From positions 14,735,185 to 14,799,184 of the forward strand of contig CM070719.1 of the NCBI GenBank assembly GCA_036346275.1: a stretch of DNA of 64,000 nucleotides, read 5' to 3'. Under the pieces are notes generated by a model that was not told the origin of the DNA, searched no databases, and was given only the letters and a program-made list of their open reading frames with translations. Source of the stretch: Otatea glauca (taxonomy: Eukaryota > Streptophyta > Magnoliopsida > Poales > Poaceae). The translations under genes and the position numbers were made by a program. Positions 45,252-57,945 of the stretch are shown piece after piece (positions within the stretch are counted from its first letter, which is position 1; the number at the start of each line of letters is the position of its first letter).

Positions 45252-46270
45252 ATGGTGAACACTCGCGAAGAACAATGGGGCTTGAGGAAGTGGTCTGCGC
45301 TCGAGCAACAATCCCAATGAAGGAGCACCACCGCAGCAAGCACCGCCAATGGATATGCGAAACTTGGGAGCTTTTCTTCTGCGCAAACTCGGTTGATCTG
45401 CACTATGATGCAGGCAGATGACCAATATGGCTGCGATCAACAACCCATTGCCGTAACAACAATGGCGAACCTCGTCCTTATTCCAAATTGTCCGACTTTA
45501 TGAGGACCCGACCGCCAACATTCTCAGGAAACGTCAACCCCTTGGAAGCGGATGATTGGCTGAGAACCATTGAGAGGAAGTTGTACATCACGTAATGTGA
45601 AGGGCATGAGAAGGTTCTTTATGCATCCCATCAGCTTGAGGGAACAACTGCAGAATGGTGGGAGAACTACTATGCTACTCATGAGGCACCCATGGAAATC
45701 ACGTGGGAAGAATTCGCAACGGCCTTCTGCCAGTACCATGTACCGGAAGGGATGATGGACCTGAAAAAGGAAGAGTTCAGGGCGCTTAAGCAAGGAGGCC
45801 AACGGTGGCGATTACTTGAACAAATTCACGCAGATTAGCTCGCTATGCTTACGAGGACGTAGCGACGGACAAGGCGAGCGATCCGCTTCATGAAAGGACT
45901 AAACTCGAGTGCAAGTGGGCCGATTACCCACACTTTTCCGATTTCCAAGAATTGGTAAACAAGGCTTTGATTCTGGAGGATAAGCGCAAGGAGCTTGGGG
46001 AAAATCGCAAGCGCTTGATGACTAACCCAGGTGGACGCCCTAACCACCTACGAATGAGGTTGACACCGTAACAGTTTGCTAGGTTCCAACCGCAAGCTGT
46101 TAACAAACCAGCAACACCTGCGCCGCGACCACCAGGACAAAGTTATCAGACGCCGGCCCAAGGTAACAATGCTCAAGGAGGAATGCGTGATCGGTACCGC
46201 GAAAGGTGCTACTGATTGCAATGAGTCAGCATTATGCTAATAGATGTCCCCAGAAAGGAGGTATCACGCC
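45252..46270 (+). pseudogene. gag of element A (broken)
   Basis: The ATG at 45252 gives MVNTR. Further on, in changing frames, are the capsid-like core KLSDFMRTRPPTFSGN, EADDWLRTIERKLYI, a stop near 45595, LEGTTAEWWENYYA, EITWEEFATAF and YHVPEGMMDLKKEEFRALKQ. A decayed zinc-knuckle region lies at 46200-46260 (TGCAATGAGTCAGCATTATG, matching GCAATGAGCCAGGATATTTT in C). It is homologous to the split gag of element C. Confidence 0.8.
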
Positions 46271-46389
46271 GGTCGTTTCAACCTTGGAACGACACCTGCT
46301 AAGGCACCGATGACGGGAGCGAATCGAGGAGCTGGACAGGCAGGAGCGACGCCTCAAACTACTATTCGAGGCAGAGTCAACCACATCAC

Positions 46390-46740
46390 CGCCGATGGAG
46401 CCCAGGAAGCATCAGACGTCGTACTGGGTAAGTTTTTGGAAAACTCAGTACCTGCAACAGTATTATTTGATTCAGGAGCTTCGCATTCCTTTGTTTCTCG
46501 AGCTTTTGCATCTGAAAATGGGTTGAGCATGAAAAATCTTAAGTGTGTGATGCTAGTCAAGCCCGGGATCCGAGTTAAGATCTAACCTTGGGTGTTTGGG
46601 GTGAAGCTAATAATTAATGGGGTAGAGTTCCTAGCGAACTTGATTATTCTAGATGCCCAAACTTTAGATGTCATTTTGGGAATGGGTAGTTAACCAAGCA
46701 TAAGACGATTTTGGATTGTGGTGAAGGTTGTATCCATTGA
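46390..46740 (+). pseudogene. Aspartic protease of element A (fragment)
   Basis: The frame up to 46585 encodes GKFLENSVPATVLFDSGASH followed by SFVSRAFASENGL; the DSGAS active site is intact. A stop near 46583 and later frame changes break the remainder (TLDVILGM region near 46660-46690). Confidence 0.8.
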
Positions 46741-47029
46741 GAGCCCTAGAGGAGAGAAAGTGAAATTTCAAGCGCGGCGATTCGTGGTGGTCAATTAATG
46801 GTTAATAGCATGAGAACCGTCGTCATAGAGGGCGTGCGATGAGTCGGGGAATATCGGGCGTATTTCGGAAGATCTGCTGAATGCCGCTGACCGTGACATC
46901 GAGTTCGTCATTGAGTTAGCACCGGAACCGCACTAATAGCAAAAGACCTTATCGGATGCCTACCGATGAGTTGGTGGAGATGAAGAAACGATCGACGAGT
47001 TATTAGAAAGGTTTTATAAGACCAAGTTA

Positions 47030-48130
47030 AATGCGCCATGGGGAGCGCCGATTTTGTTTGTCAGGAAAAAGGATGGAAGCCTTAGAATGTGTATTGATTA
47101 CCGTGCACTTAATGAAGTGACGATTAAGAATAAGTATCCGTTGCCAAGGATTGATGATCAGTTCGACCAGTTGAGAGGAGCTGGAGTTTTCTCAAGATAG
47201 ACCTTCGTTACGGATATCATCAACTAAAGATTCGGGCGGGAGATGTTCCAAAGACCGCATTCTCTTCAAGATACGGACATTATGAGTTCACGGTCATGTC
47301 TTTTGGATTGACCAATGCGCCAGCATATTTCATGAACTTGATGAATAAGATTTTCATGGAATACTTGGACAAGTTTGTTGTTGTGTTCATAGATGATATT
47401 TTGGTATATTCAAAGACCGAAGCAGAGCACGCAAATCATCCGAGGCTAGTGTTGGAAAAGCTGTGTGAGCAACGGTGTATGCTAAATTCATAATCGACTT
47501 TTGGAAGGAAAAGGTGGAATTTCTCGGTCATGTCATGATTGCGAGTAGGAGTTCTTGTCGACCCAAGCAAAGTGGAGGCGATGTTGCATTGGGAGCAACC
47601 AAAGTCATCACTCAAGTCCGTAGTTTTACGGGAATGGCGGGATATTATCGCGGTTCATAGAAGGATTTTCGACAATTGCGAGACCTCTTACTCGATTATT
47701 GAAAAGGAAAAGAAATTTTCATGGACACGAGTTGTGATAAGAGTTTTGAGGAATTAAAGCGTTTGACAACAAACCCAGTGTTGGTTTTGCCTAATGTTGA
47801 AACGACTTTGATATATCTTGTGATGCGTCAAGGCGAGTCTTGGATGCGTATTGATGCAAGAGGGTAAAGTGATCGCATATCGTCAAAGCGATTAAGACCG
47901 CATGAAGGAAATTATCCTCGCATGACTTGGAATTGGCTGCCGTTGTGCATGCCTTGAAATTGTGGCGTCATTATCTCATTGGAAATAGATGTGAGATATA
48001 TACGGACCATAAGAGTTTGAAATATATTTTCACTCAATCGATCTCAATATGAGGCAAAGGAGATGGTTGGAATTAATCAAGGATTATAACATGGGAATTC
48101 ATTACCATCCGGGATAAGCAAATGTGGTAG
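47030..48130 (+). pseudogene. Reverse transcriptase and RNase H of element A (broken)
   Basis: Segments in order: FVRKKDGSLRMCIDYRALNE, VTIKNKYPLPRIDD, then after a frameshift near 47190 MSFGLTNAPAYFMNLMNKIF and the catalytic VVFIDDILVYSK (two Asp present), a frameshift near 47480, VEFLGHVM, and scattered RNase H traces at 47790-48110 (LAAVVHALKLWRHYL-like in shifted frames). It is not functional because of several indels. Confidence 0.85.
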
Positions 48131-48379
48131 CCGATGCCTTAAGTCGCAAGAGCTACGTGGCGAATATGATGGTGCGGAAGGACAATCGAATCGCAGAGAA
48201 TTGCAAAATTTAAAGCGGAAGTAGTTTGAAGGATTCCTAGCTGCTTTGGAAGTGAAGCCAATGCTCGAAGATCAAATTCGGGAAGGACAAAAGATGATGA
48301 GAAAGTCAACCGAATCAAGGCTAAAAGGATGAAGGATTAGCAAAGGACTTTCTGTGGATGACCAAGGTACCATGTGGTT

Positions 48380-49635
48380 CAAGGGTCGTATTTGTGTGCC
48401 AAATGCACGAACTTAAGCGATTGATTTTGGAAGAGGCTCATGATTCCAAGTATTCAATTCATCTAGGAAGCGCTAAGATGTACCAGACTTAAAGGGGAGG
48501 TTTTGGTGGCGAATATGAAGCGTGAAGTCGCGAGCACGTTGCCTTGTGCGATGTATGCCGAGAGTTAAGGCAATACATCGAGACCAGCGGGTTTGCTACA
48601 ACCGCTAAAAGTCCTGAATGGAAGTGGGAAGAAATCGGTATGGATTTCATCACGGATTGCCAAGAACTCAAAATGGGTATGATTCTATATGGGTCATTGT
48701 GGATCGATTGACCAAAGTTGCTCACTTCATCCCGGTTAAGACAACTTACTCAGGAGACCGGTTAGCAGAATTATACATAGCCCGAATCGTGTGTTTGCAT
48801 GGTGTGCCTAAGAAAATAGTGTCAGACAGAGGTACTCAGTTCACCTCGAGATTTTGGGATAAATTGCATGAAGCCATGGGAACGCGTTTGAACTTTAGCA
48901 CAGCATATCATCCACAGACCGATGGTCAGACAGAAAGAGTAAATCAGATTTTGGAAGATATGTTAAGAGCTTGCGCTTTAGCCTACACCACTTCATGGGA
49001 CAAATGCTTACCGTATGTAGAGTTCAGCTATAACAACAGTTACCAGGCTAGTTTGCAGATGTCGCCATTTGAGGCTTTATATGGTCGTGCCTGTCGTACC
49101 CCACTGAATTGGAATGAGACAGAGAGCGTATGATATTTGGCCCGATATTCTCAAGGAAGTGAAGAGCAAGTTGCTATGATAAGAGAGAGGTTGAAAATCG
49201 CGCAGTCAAGGCAAAAGAGTTACGCTGAATAATGGCGGCGGTAATCTAAGTTTCGAGCCCGACGATTTCGTGTATCTTAGAGTTACCCCTCTGAAAGGAG
49301 TTAAGAGGTTTCACGCTAAAGGAAAGCTTGCCCCAAGATACGTTGGACCGTTCAAAATTTTGAGCCATCGAGGGGAGGTTAATTATCAGTTGGAATTGCT
49401 GCAGTTGCTGGCAGGCGTGCATGATGTGTTCCATGTGTCACAACTCAAGAAGTGTCTTCGGGTGCCAGCAGAGCAGACGCCTATGGAAAAGATTGAGTTG
49501 CAGAAGGATTTGACCTACAAAGAACATCCAATGAAAATTTTGGATGTCATGGACCGCAGAACGAGAACAAGTCGATTCGTTTTGCGAGTTCGATGGAGCA
49601 ACCATTACGAGAATGAGGCAACTTTGGGAGCGTGA
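48380..49635 (+). pseudogene. Integrase with chromodomain-like tail, element A
   Basis: The core frame 48618-49133 is open: WVIVDRLTKVAHFIPVKTTY, KKIVSDRGTQFTSRFWD and YHPQTDGQTERVNQILEDML give the Asp, Asp, Glu triad intact, followed by PFEALYGRACRTP. The zinc-binding N-terminal part (48380-48600) is frameshifted. The frame 49270-49635 contains the GPF/Y module (KLAPRYVGPFKILSHRG, VNYQLELLQLLAG, VHDVFHVSQLKKCL) and the tail YKEHPMKILDVMDRRTRTSR with VLRVRWSNHY, typical of the chromodomain of chromoviruses, which directs insertion to heterochromatin. Confidence 0.87.
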
Positions 49636-49705
49636 AGAGGACTCGAATATAGAATTTCCAAACCTATTTCCTAGTCGACCTTGAATCTCGGGTCGAGATT
49701 ACATT

Positions 49706-49714
49706 AGGGGGAGG
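49706..49714 (+). other. Polypurine tract of element A
   Basis: AGGGGGAGG lies two bases before the 3' LTR start at 49717, the expected place of plus-strand priming. Confidence 0.85.
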
Positions 49715-49716
49715 TT

Positions 49717-52700
49717 TGTAACATCCCAAAATTTGACCTATAATTTCGCTCATGTGCATTTTGTGATTTTACAATTTATTGGATTTCTCGAAATTATTTG
49801 AATTTATTTTAATTAAGTATATTGAACCTTTGGTGAAAACTAATTATATATAGATAAGAATAATATGAAGTTTTGTCAAAATATTTTATTTGAGTTCGAA
49901 TGTTTCAAAGTATTTATGAGAATTTTCTTGGATTTTTCCGATATTTTAATTGCCTTAAATGAATTAATCTAATTTCAGAATTATTTTAAATCAAAAGCTT
50001 TTGAAAAATCTTAGAACGATCTTGGGCCAAGCCCGGCCTTTGTGCGTCGTGAGAGCCGAGCGTCTTGGCTCGTTCGGCTGCCGTCGCCGCCGCCGCGCCG
50101 GTAGTTAGATCAAGATCGTGCGGTTAAGATCATGCGGTGTTGGTTTGGAAAAATTTGATCGCATCCGTTGATTTTGGAAGGTGCGGATTGGATTGGATCG
50201 GCGAGATCTAATCGTGGCGCTCGTTGCGGTCGGACGGCTCTCGGTCGTCGTCTCGGTTCGGTTTCGAATCCGCCGCCGCTTGTCGCCGCCGCGTGATTTA
50301 GGGTTTCCTGCCCTGCGCGCATGCCGAGGCTATAAAAGCCGCAGCCCGCACTCCAATGTTCCTCGTTCCCTTGCGCAGTCAGTAGCTCTAGCCTCTTCTC
50401 CTGTTTCGCTGTCGTCGTCGCTCAGGAGCTCGCTGTAGTTCTTTGCAGCGCCGCCACGAGTTTTTACGCCGTTCCGCCGCCATCGAGCCTCCTCTCGCCG
50501 AATCGGTTCCAGATCCGGGGTCGTCGTTCCAAGACGCGTCGAGGCCGCCACTTCTTCTCGCCGGAGTCGCGCCGAAACGCCGTTCGGGTGGTCGTCTTCC
50601 TCTGCTCCGGTGCAAGCCCGCCGCCGTGTCTCGGAGCTTCGCGCAGCCGTTGGATCTTCGCCGAACCGTCCGGATCAAGCCACGTCGCTTCTTGGCAGTT
50701 GTTACGCTCGGGTATATTTCTATCCGTTAGATTCGAATAGACGTTAAGGATTGAGGCGCGTGTGCGTAGTGTGTCGGCCGTTGGATCGTCTCGCGGATGT
50801 GCGACGCGTGTCGGTCGCGAATGCAAAGCATCGTCGCGGGTGCACCGTGGACGGCGTGTGCCGTGGACTTGGTCCATAGACCGGCGACGTGGCGCAATTT
50901 GATTGGCCCGTATCGCGATGGCGTCATCTTGATATCGGTAGGTCGAGCACGATATCTCGAGTCCACGGTGGACCAGCGTGTTTTCGTGGACTAAGTCCAT
51001 GCGCCGAGGCCACGTGTCCGTCTCTGATTGGTCCACGTGTCGCTTGCGCATTAATCGGTAATTTCCAGTAGAAAAATAATTCGGGAAAATCGGTTTTTCT
51101 AATTTCTGTATTTTCAGTATTTATTCAAACTTCAAAAGGCTATATCTTTTGCATTTTAACTCGGATTTGAGTGATTCAAATTTCTAAATTTTTTTAAAAT
51201 CAAGGTCTATTTATTGGTGAATTTTATTTTATTTTTGGAGTTTGTTTGCTCTCTGGTTTGGTATTTATTTGCTATTTTGTCATCGTTTCGCGTAGACGTT
51301 GAACTGCTCGGTGATCCGGAGGAAGATTCGTCGCTCCAAGACCCAAGCTCAGATCAAGACCAGCACCTACTCTAAGGCAAGTTGTGCTTTGATCATGTTG
51401 CACCCAATTTCACCAAATTGCTATTTTGTCTTTTAAATTATGCATGATATTTTATGTGTATAAATGATTTCAATTAATCTGGGAATTAGATGATATGCCT
51501 AATTGAATTAAATCACACCTTGTCAATTTTATGCCATGATCTAATTGTCACCCTAGGATGTGGAATTATAGTTGGTTAATATTAATAATCAACATGGGAC
51601 TAGTTAGACCGTCGTAGATTGCTTAGCCATGCCACGTCATCACATGTGTCCGAATGTTGTTACTTAATCTTGACTAATGGAATATGGAACAATGTTTAAG
51701 AATTTGTGTGTCATGTGTTGTCACACGTTATCATCAAGTTGTCGTGGCGAGGAGGTCACACAACTAGATTGAAATGTGGGGGGGGCACGTGGTGCTTGGT
51801 AATCAACTGGGGTGGTAATGATTTAGGGGCAAGTGGCAAGGGGCAGTATGCCAAGGTGGGCCAGGATTGACAGGGGTATGTGGAAGTCTTGCCTTAATCA
51901 CTTTAAGGACTTAACCTTGCAAGCCTTTGACTGAGTCTCTCTGCAACCACATATGCGGAATGGGACAACCTAGTTGAATAATTTGTGAAACCTAGATTTG
52001 ATCTTGTCGTGGTGAATAGTGAGTCCCGGTTACGGTTTAACTCACATGGCGCAAGAGGGGGCCTGTTGTGGTGGTTTAACCCTTGATGTTGAAACCTTAG
52101 CGAGCGATCTTGGGTCTAGGTGTAGCATTGTAAAGGCTTTATTACGATCACTCGCCTTGGTGGTGTTTGGTTGTATCGTGTGGGTAAAGTGCATAACCTC
52201 TGCAGAGTGTACAATCTATTCGAATAGCCGTGCTCACGGTATTGGGCAATGCTCGGAATTACTGATTAAGGGTTAGACTTTTGTTAAACAAAAACTTGTT
52301 GGGATGGCGGGTGCCATGGGAAGTGGAAAATTGATTTAGGATTGGAAACTTGGTTTACTTCTAAATCTTGAATATATTAATTCTTGTTATTGTTTCTTGC
52401 TTTTCAATCTATTTATTGTATTCTTGTTAAATCTTTGCTTTCGCAAAATAGCCATATTAGCCATTCCTTTGGATTAAGCCAAGCATATAGAATATTAGAC
52501 TGGCATTGCTGTGCACAACTTGTTGAGTGCTTTATGTACTCACCTCAACAACAACAACTTCAGAAGAGGAAGAATCTACGCCCTTCTTGGAGGAGGATTA
52601 TATGGATCACGAATGCTTAGGGTCCGAGCCTCATCGGTTACTGCGGTGAATCGGGAGCTGCTACGCTTATTTATTTTTTCCTTCTTTGCTTATTTGCTAT

Positions 52701-52885
52701 TTCTTTTATTAGCCACTGTGGCAATAATCATGTAAGACAACAGTTACTATTAATTATTAAAGTTATGCTATATTCCGCTGTGTATGACAATGATAGCATC
52801 TATGTTGAGCCTGTGTGCACTAGCGTGATCCTGGACTAGTGCGGTATACACAGAGGGTCCGGATTTGCAAATTCGGGTCCCGACA
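49717..52885 (+). mobile_element. 3' LTR of element A, 3169 bp
   Basis: It starts TGTAACATCCCAAAATTTG, ends GGGTCCCGACA, and carries TATAAAA at 50331-50337. The region 50750-51060 has repeated CACGTGTC/CACGTG-type words and TCGTGGACTAAGTCCATG. It is longer than its 5' partner because that one lost 0.78 kb. ORFs inside are not genes. Confidence 0.93.
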
Positions 52886-55370
52886 TTGCTACCATATCAT
52901 TGTACCATTAATCGACATCTTATCTTTGCATAAGTGTCTTGTCGTCGCTTCGCTACCATCGTATGTGTGCATGCTTGCAAAAGCCCTAGTGCAATATCAT
53001 CATCCTCTCTATCGCTTTATTGTAATCTAACCCCATCACCTATGAGTTTAGCCTTGTCTTCATTTCCTCGCTGCCTTGTCATCGTCAAGCCTCTTGATCG
53101 ACGTATGACTGATCTTAGATCGAATCGCATGAATGTCGACCCCTTGTCCATGTCCTATTCTTGAAAATCTAATCTGCCATTGACCTAGAAGTCATTCGTG
53201 GACTTGGTCGATAGACCATTGACCATATGTCATATCCTTGTGCCATATCTAATCTATTAGTCTATCTTTCTTTTGTTTGATTGTCTATCTGTTTAGTCAA
53301 CAAAAGTCAGCATTGAGCATCAGTTTAGTTCATTGCGAACTAACGTATCTTTATGGACCCGGTTTATAGATCGAGAGCCCATATGCCATTGTCTATCCAA
53401 TCAAGATAATAACTTTAGAAGAAATATTCTTAGGAATATTATTCTTTCTTTCTCAGTTATCAGTCTTTTCCTTTTCGGTGTATTCCGAAAGCTCGTTCTC
53501 TTTTGTCTAATCTCTAATCTAATCCATTCAAGTTCCTAAATTCATCTAAGCCTTTATGATCCAATACTATCCATTCTCAATATGGATTTTATTTGATTTA
53601 TCTTTTGAGTTGGTTTGTATTTGCTTCTTCTTTAATCGTTAGACGCATCGTCCGAAAGTTGTTCTAAGGAACTGAAGATCAAGAAGGTAAAGATTGAAGA
53701 TCGAAGATCAAGAATCAAAGATAAAGAGTAAAGAACAGTAAAAATCGCAAAGGCCAGGCAAGTTGTGCTTTGATCATGCTGAACCCATGTTTACAAAATC
53801 GCTATGTTGTTTTTACTCTATTGCATATTATTTCAAGTATACAATTGTTTTCAATTTAAATTGGGATTAGCTATGATACCAAATTGATCAATATCCTACC
53901 TTGACAATTGTATGCCATGATCTAATTGTCACCTTAGAATGTGGAATTATAGTTGGTTAATATTAATAATCAACATGGGAGGATTTAGACCGTAATAGTT
54001 GCTTAGCCATGCCACGTCATCACATGTTCTGGAATCATTGATAACTAATCTTGACTAATGGAATATGGAACGATGTTATGAACTTGTGTGTCATGTGTGG
54101 TCACACGATGAGATTGAGTTGTGGGGGCGAGAGGATGTCCCGCAACGAGGTTAAATTGTTGAAGGCACATGGTGCTTGGTAATCAACTAGGGTGATCATG
54201 TTTTAGATTGGGGCAAGTGGCAAGGGGCGAGCATGCCAATGTGGGCCCGATGGGCAGGGGGTATGTGGAAGTCTTGTCTCGTTTATCCTAAGGACTTAAC
54301 CTTACAAGCCTTTGACCTGAGTCTTACTTGCAACCACACGTCTGGAATGGGACAGACCTAGTTGATTAGGGTTCTGATATCTTTCTTCTGATACCTCAGG
54401 GTGACGATGCACGGGGTGTATCGTGCGGGGCGTACGTGCTCGGCTTGGTGCCCATCCAACGGTGTTGGCCTGTCATATACTTCGGCTGGCACTGCGTGAG
54501 AGGAGTGATAGCGAAGGCAATACCGGAGAGGTTCTTTGGTTAAGGTAGAGGTTCCTGAAAGGCTTTGTCATGATTACCCTGCCGGCACACCAAAGGAAGT
54601 GTGCTAATAGCTTGGCGACAAGGGATGATCATGTCGTGTGGGTAAAGTGCATAACCTCTGCAGAGTGTAAAATCTATTCGAATAGCCGTGTTCACGGTAT
54701 TGAGCAATGCTCGGGAATTACAGTTAAGGGTTAGACTTTTGCAAAACAAAACTTGGGATGGATGGCAGGTTGCCATGGGAATTTGGAACTTGATTAAGGA
54801 TTGGAACTTGGTTTACTTGAGAAATACTGAATCTATTTATTATAGTTATTTGTTTTACTGTCTTTACAATCTATTTACTGTAATTGTTCTCAAATCTTTC
54901 TTCTTGCAAAATAACCATGATAAGCCATTCCTTGGAATAAGCCTTGCATATAGTTATATTAGAATTGCATTATGTGCACAACTTGTTGAGTGCTTTAGGT
55001 ACTCACCCTTGCCATCAACAAAATCATCAATTGAGGAGAAGACTACAACTTTGAAGGAGGAGAAGTTCCACGAGGAGGCGAATATCTAGGAGTTGAACCT
55101 TGTCAGTTGCCTGTGGCATATTGATGGGATTAAATCGACATTCTTCATTCATTCTTTGTTTATTCATTTTGAGTTGAAGCCACCAAGGCCTCACAAGTGT
55201 AAGTTTGACCTTAAGGTCGTTCAATAGTTCTATATTAATAGATGAAGTCTTTATTTATTATTCCGTTGTGTATGATTGTGATATTTCATCTATGTTGAGG
55301 CTGTGCACTAGCGTGATCTGGACTAGTCTTTGAATACAGAGGGTCCGAATTTGCATATTCGGGTCTGGCG

Positions 55371-55860
55371 ACTACTGATCTCGCTTCATGAAGGGACTGA
55401 ATTTAGGACCGCAGGTTGGGTTGATTACCCATAATTTTCTTGACTTTCAAGAGCTGGTTAAAAAGGCTCTTATCCTGGAAGATAAGCGCAAGGAGCTGGA
55501 TGACAATTGCAAGCGCTGAATGGCACAATAGGGAGCTCATCAAGGACAACAGAGAATGAGGGTTGGACGTCACAAATTTGACTATGTTTAAGACGCCATC
55601 ACGTGTATCATGTCCAAGTGGTCAAACTTTCAGACACCTGTTCAGGCTAACAATGCAACAGGAGGAGGCCAACAGTCGATAGTCAGACACTGCTTCAGTT
55701 GCAATGAGCCAGGATATTTTGCTAACAGTTGTCCTAAGAGAGGAGGTGTTACAACTGTTCGTTTCAACCTTAGTCCTATGCCTACCAAGACGCCTACTCT
55801 AGGAGCGAACCGTGGAGCTGTTCAAGCTGGAGCTACGCCCCAAGCCACGGTGTGAGGTCG
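55371..55860 (+). pseudogene. gag of element C, second part, with altered zinc knuckle
   Basis: It resumes exactly where 39918 stopped (TD then the LASxxGLN-like segment, LVKKALILEDKRKELDDNCK) with several stops. The zinc knuckle reads HCFSCNEPGYFANSCPKR at about 55690-55740: the spacing is that of CX2CX4HX4C, but the His is Tyr, so zinc binding would be impaired. Confidence 0.82.
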
Positions 55861-55909
55861 TGTCAACCATATCACGAATGATGAAGCCCAGGAAGCATCA
55901 TACATCATA

Positions 55910-56365
55910 TTGGGTAAGTTCTTAGTTAACTCATTACCTGCAACAGATTTATTTGATTCCCGAGCTTCGCATTCCTTTATTTCTCTAGATTTTGTTGTTG
56001 GGAACAGGTTGGATATTATGAATCTTAAGTGCATGTTAGTAGTCCAATCCTTTGGATTAGAACTTCGATCTAACTTAGGATATATGAGAGTTAAGATGCT
56101 CATGGATGGAATTGAGTTCCTAGCGAACCTTATTATCTTGGATACCCAGACATTAGGTGTTATTCTTGGAATGGATTGGTTATCCAAATACAAGGCTATG
56201 TTGGATTGTGGCCAAAGAATCGTGTCAATTGAAAGCCCAAGAGGTGAAATAGTAGAATTTCAAGCGACCGCAATTCGTGATGGTCAATTGATGGTTAACA
56301 GTGTTAAAGCTATTAGTTTAGAAGAAGTACCAGTTGTTAGTGAATATCTAGATATTCTTCCTTAA
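55910..56365 (+). pseudogene. Aspartic protease of element C
   Basis: Open for 151 codons: KFLVNSLPATDLFDSRASHS, VVGNRLDIMNLKC, TLGVILGMDWLSKYKAMLDC, VVSEYLDILP. The catalytic D-S/T-G has become D-S-R, so it is predicted inactive. It ends at a TAA where the polyprotein should continue. Confidence 0.85.
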
Positions 56366-56399
56366 GATTTACCTGAAATGCCAATAGACCGAGATATAG

Positions 56400-57535
56400 A
56401 GTTTGTGATTGAGTTAGTGCCCGGTACATCCCCTATAGCTAAGAGACTGTATCGGATGCCTACAGATGAGCTAGTAGAAATAAAGAAACAGATTGAGGAG
56501 TTGTCAGAAAAAGGTTTTGTAAGACCTCATTCATCGCCATAGGGAGCACCTGTTCTGTTCGTTAGAAAGAAAGATGGAAGATTAAGAATGTGTATTGATT
56601 ACCATGCTCTTAACGAAGTGACGATAAAGAACAAGTATCCATTGGTCAGGATCGATGATTTGTTTGATCAGTTAAGAGAAGCTAGAATTTTCTCCAAGAT
56701 TGATCTTCGATTAGGATATCAACAGTTGAAGATTTGCGTAGAAGATGTGAATAAGACTGCATTTTCAACAAGATATGGACATTATGAGTTCACACTCATG
56801 TCATTTGAATTGACTAACGCCCCCGCTTATTTCATGAATATGATGAATAAGGTTTTCATGGAATATTTGGATAAATTTGTTGTTATGTTCATAGATGACA
56901 TTTTTGTCTACTCCAATATAGAAGAAGATCATGCAGAACACTTGAGGCTTGTTTTTGAAAAGCTTCGAGAGTAGCAATTATATGCTAAGTTCAGTAAATA
57001 TGACTTTTGGAAAAAGAAAGTGGAATTCCTTGGTCATGTAATGACTGCTAAAGGAGTTACTGTTGATCCAAGTAAAGTCGAGGCAGTGTTGCATTGGGAA
57101 CAACCAAAGTTAGTGACCCAGATTCGCAGTTTTCTTGGAATGGCGGGATATTACCGTCGGCTCATTGAAGGATTCTCAACAATTGCTAAACTACTTACGC
57201 AGTTGTTGAAGAAGGAAAAGAAATTTGCATAGACGCCAGAGTGTGAGAAGAGTTTTCAAGAATTGAAGAAAAGATTAACAACAATACCAGTGTTAGTGTT
57301 GCTAGATATTCAGAGCAGTTTTGATATTTATTGTGATGCTTCGCGTCAAGGACTTGAATGTGTATTAATGCAGAATGGCAAAGTGGTTGCATATGCTTTA
57401 AGACAGTTGAGGCCGCATGAGGAGAATTATCCGATGCATAATTTGGAATTAGCAGCCATAGTGCATGCTTTGAAATTATGGCGTCACTATCTCATCGAAA
57501 TAGATGTGAGATATATACAGATCACAAGAGTTTAA
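56400..57535 (+). pseudogene. Reverse transcriptase and RNase H of element C
   Basis: The frame is kept over most of its length but is interrupted by in-frame TAGs (near 56540, 56972 and 57230). RT: RLRMCIDYHALNEVTIKNKY, FSKIDLRLGYQQLKI, FELTNAPAYFMNMMNKVF, the catalytic FIDDIFVYSN, VEFLGHVMTAKGVTVDPSKV, FLGMAGYYRRLIEGFS. RNase H (57263-57535): FDIYCDASRQGLECVLM and HNLELAAIVHALKLWRHYL. It shows substitution decay with few indels, unlike element A. Confidence 0.87.
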
Positions 57536-57729
57536 AGTATATTTTCACTCAGTCTGATCTCAAAATGAGATAGAGAAGATAGTTGGAGTTAATTGAGGAT
57601 TATAATTTGGGAATTCATTATCACCTCGAAAAAGCTAATGTGGTAGCCGATGCTTTGATCCGAAAAAGCCACAGTGTTAACATGTTAATTTAGGAGAGTC
57701 AGTCTGGATTATGTAAGGAATTTCAGAAG

Positions 57730-57945
57730 ATGAAATTGGAAGTGATACACAAAGGATTTCTAGCTACCCTGGAGGCAAAGCCAACATTGGAAGATCAAAT
57801 CAAAGAAGGTCAGAAAGATGACGCCAAAATCAAAAGAATTAAGTCCAAGTTGGAGGAAGGCAAAGCTAAGGATTTCTCCTTGGATGATCAAGGTACTTTA
57901 AGGATGAAAAGTCGAATCTGTGTACCAAATAAAAAGGAACTGACA
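57730..57945 (+). pseudogene. Truncated start of integrase, element C
   Basis: This encodes KLEVIHKGFLATLEAKPTLE and DFSLDDQGTLRMKSRICVPN, the region between RNase H and the integrase zinc finger. At about 57945 it runs into unrelated LTR sequence; the integrase core, chromodomain and 3' LTR of element C are absent from the window. Confidence 0.8.

Larger units (their letters stand above)
41679..52885 (+). mobile_element. Element A: full-structure Tekay-type chromovirus
   Basis: It has two LTRs (41679-44066 and 49717-52885), a PBS (44071-44082), gag, protease, RT, RNase H, integrase, chromodomain-like tail and a polypurine tract, in the order of gypsy chromoviruses. Target duplication is TTGTT (41674-41678) and TTGCT (52886-52890), 4 of 5 identical. 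The sister LTR copy at 61697 shows the empty site ATCCTTGCTACC. Internal coding is broken by many stops and small indels, so it is non-autonomous now. Confidence 0.93.
39919..55370 (+). mobile_element. Solo LTR B (about 4.2 kb), itself interrupted by element A
   Basis: It starts TGTAACATCCCAAAATTTG at 39919, is interrupted at 41679-52885 by element A, resumes after the duplicated TTGCT and ends near 55370 (GGGTCTGGCG). The flanks are GCTAC (39914-39918) and ACTAC (55371-55375), 4 of 5 identical, and the interrupted gag frame of C is continuous across it. The LTR alone is about 4240 bp. TATA-like TATATAAG is at 40559-40566. No PBS or internal region was found, so it is a solo LTR. A second copy starts at 59964. 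Confidence 0.88.
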
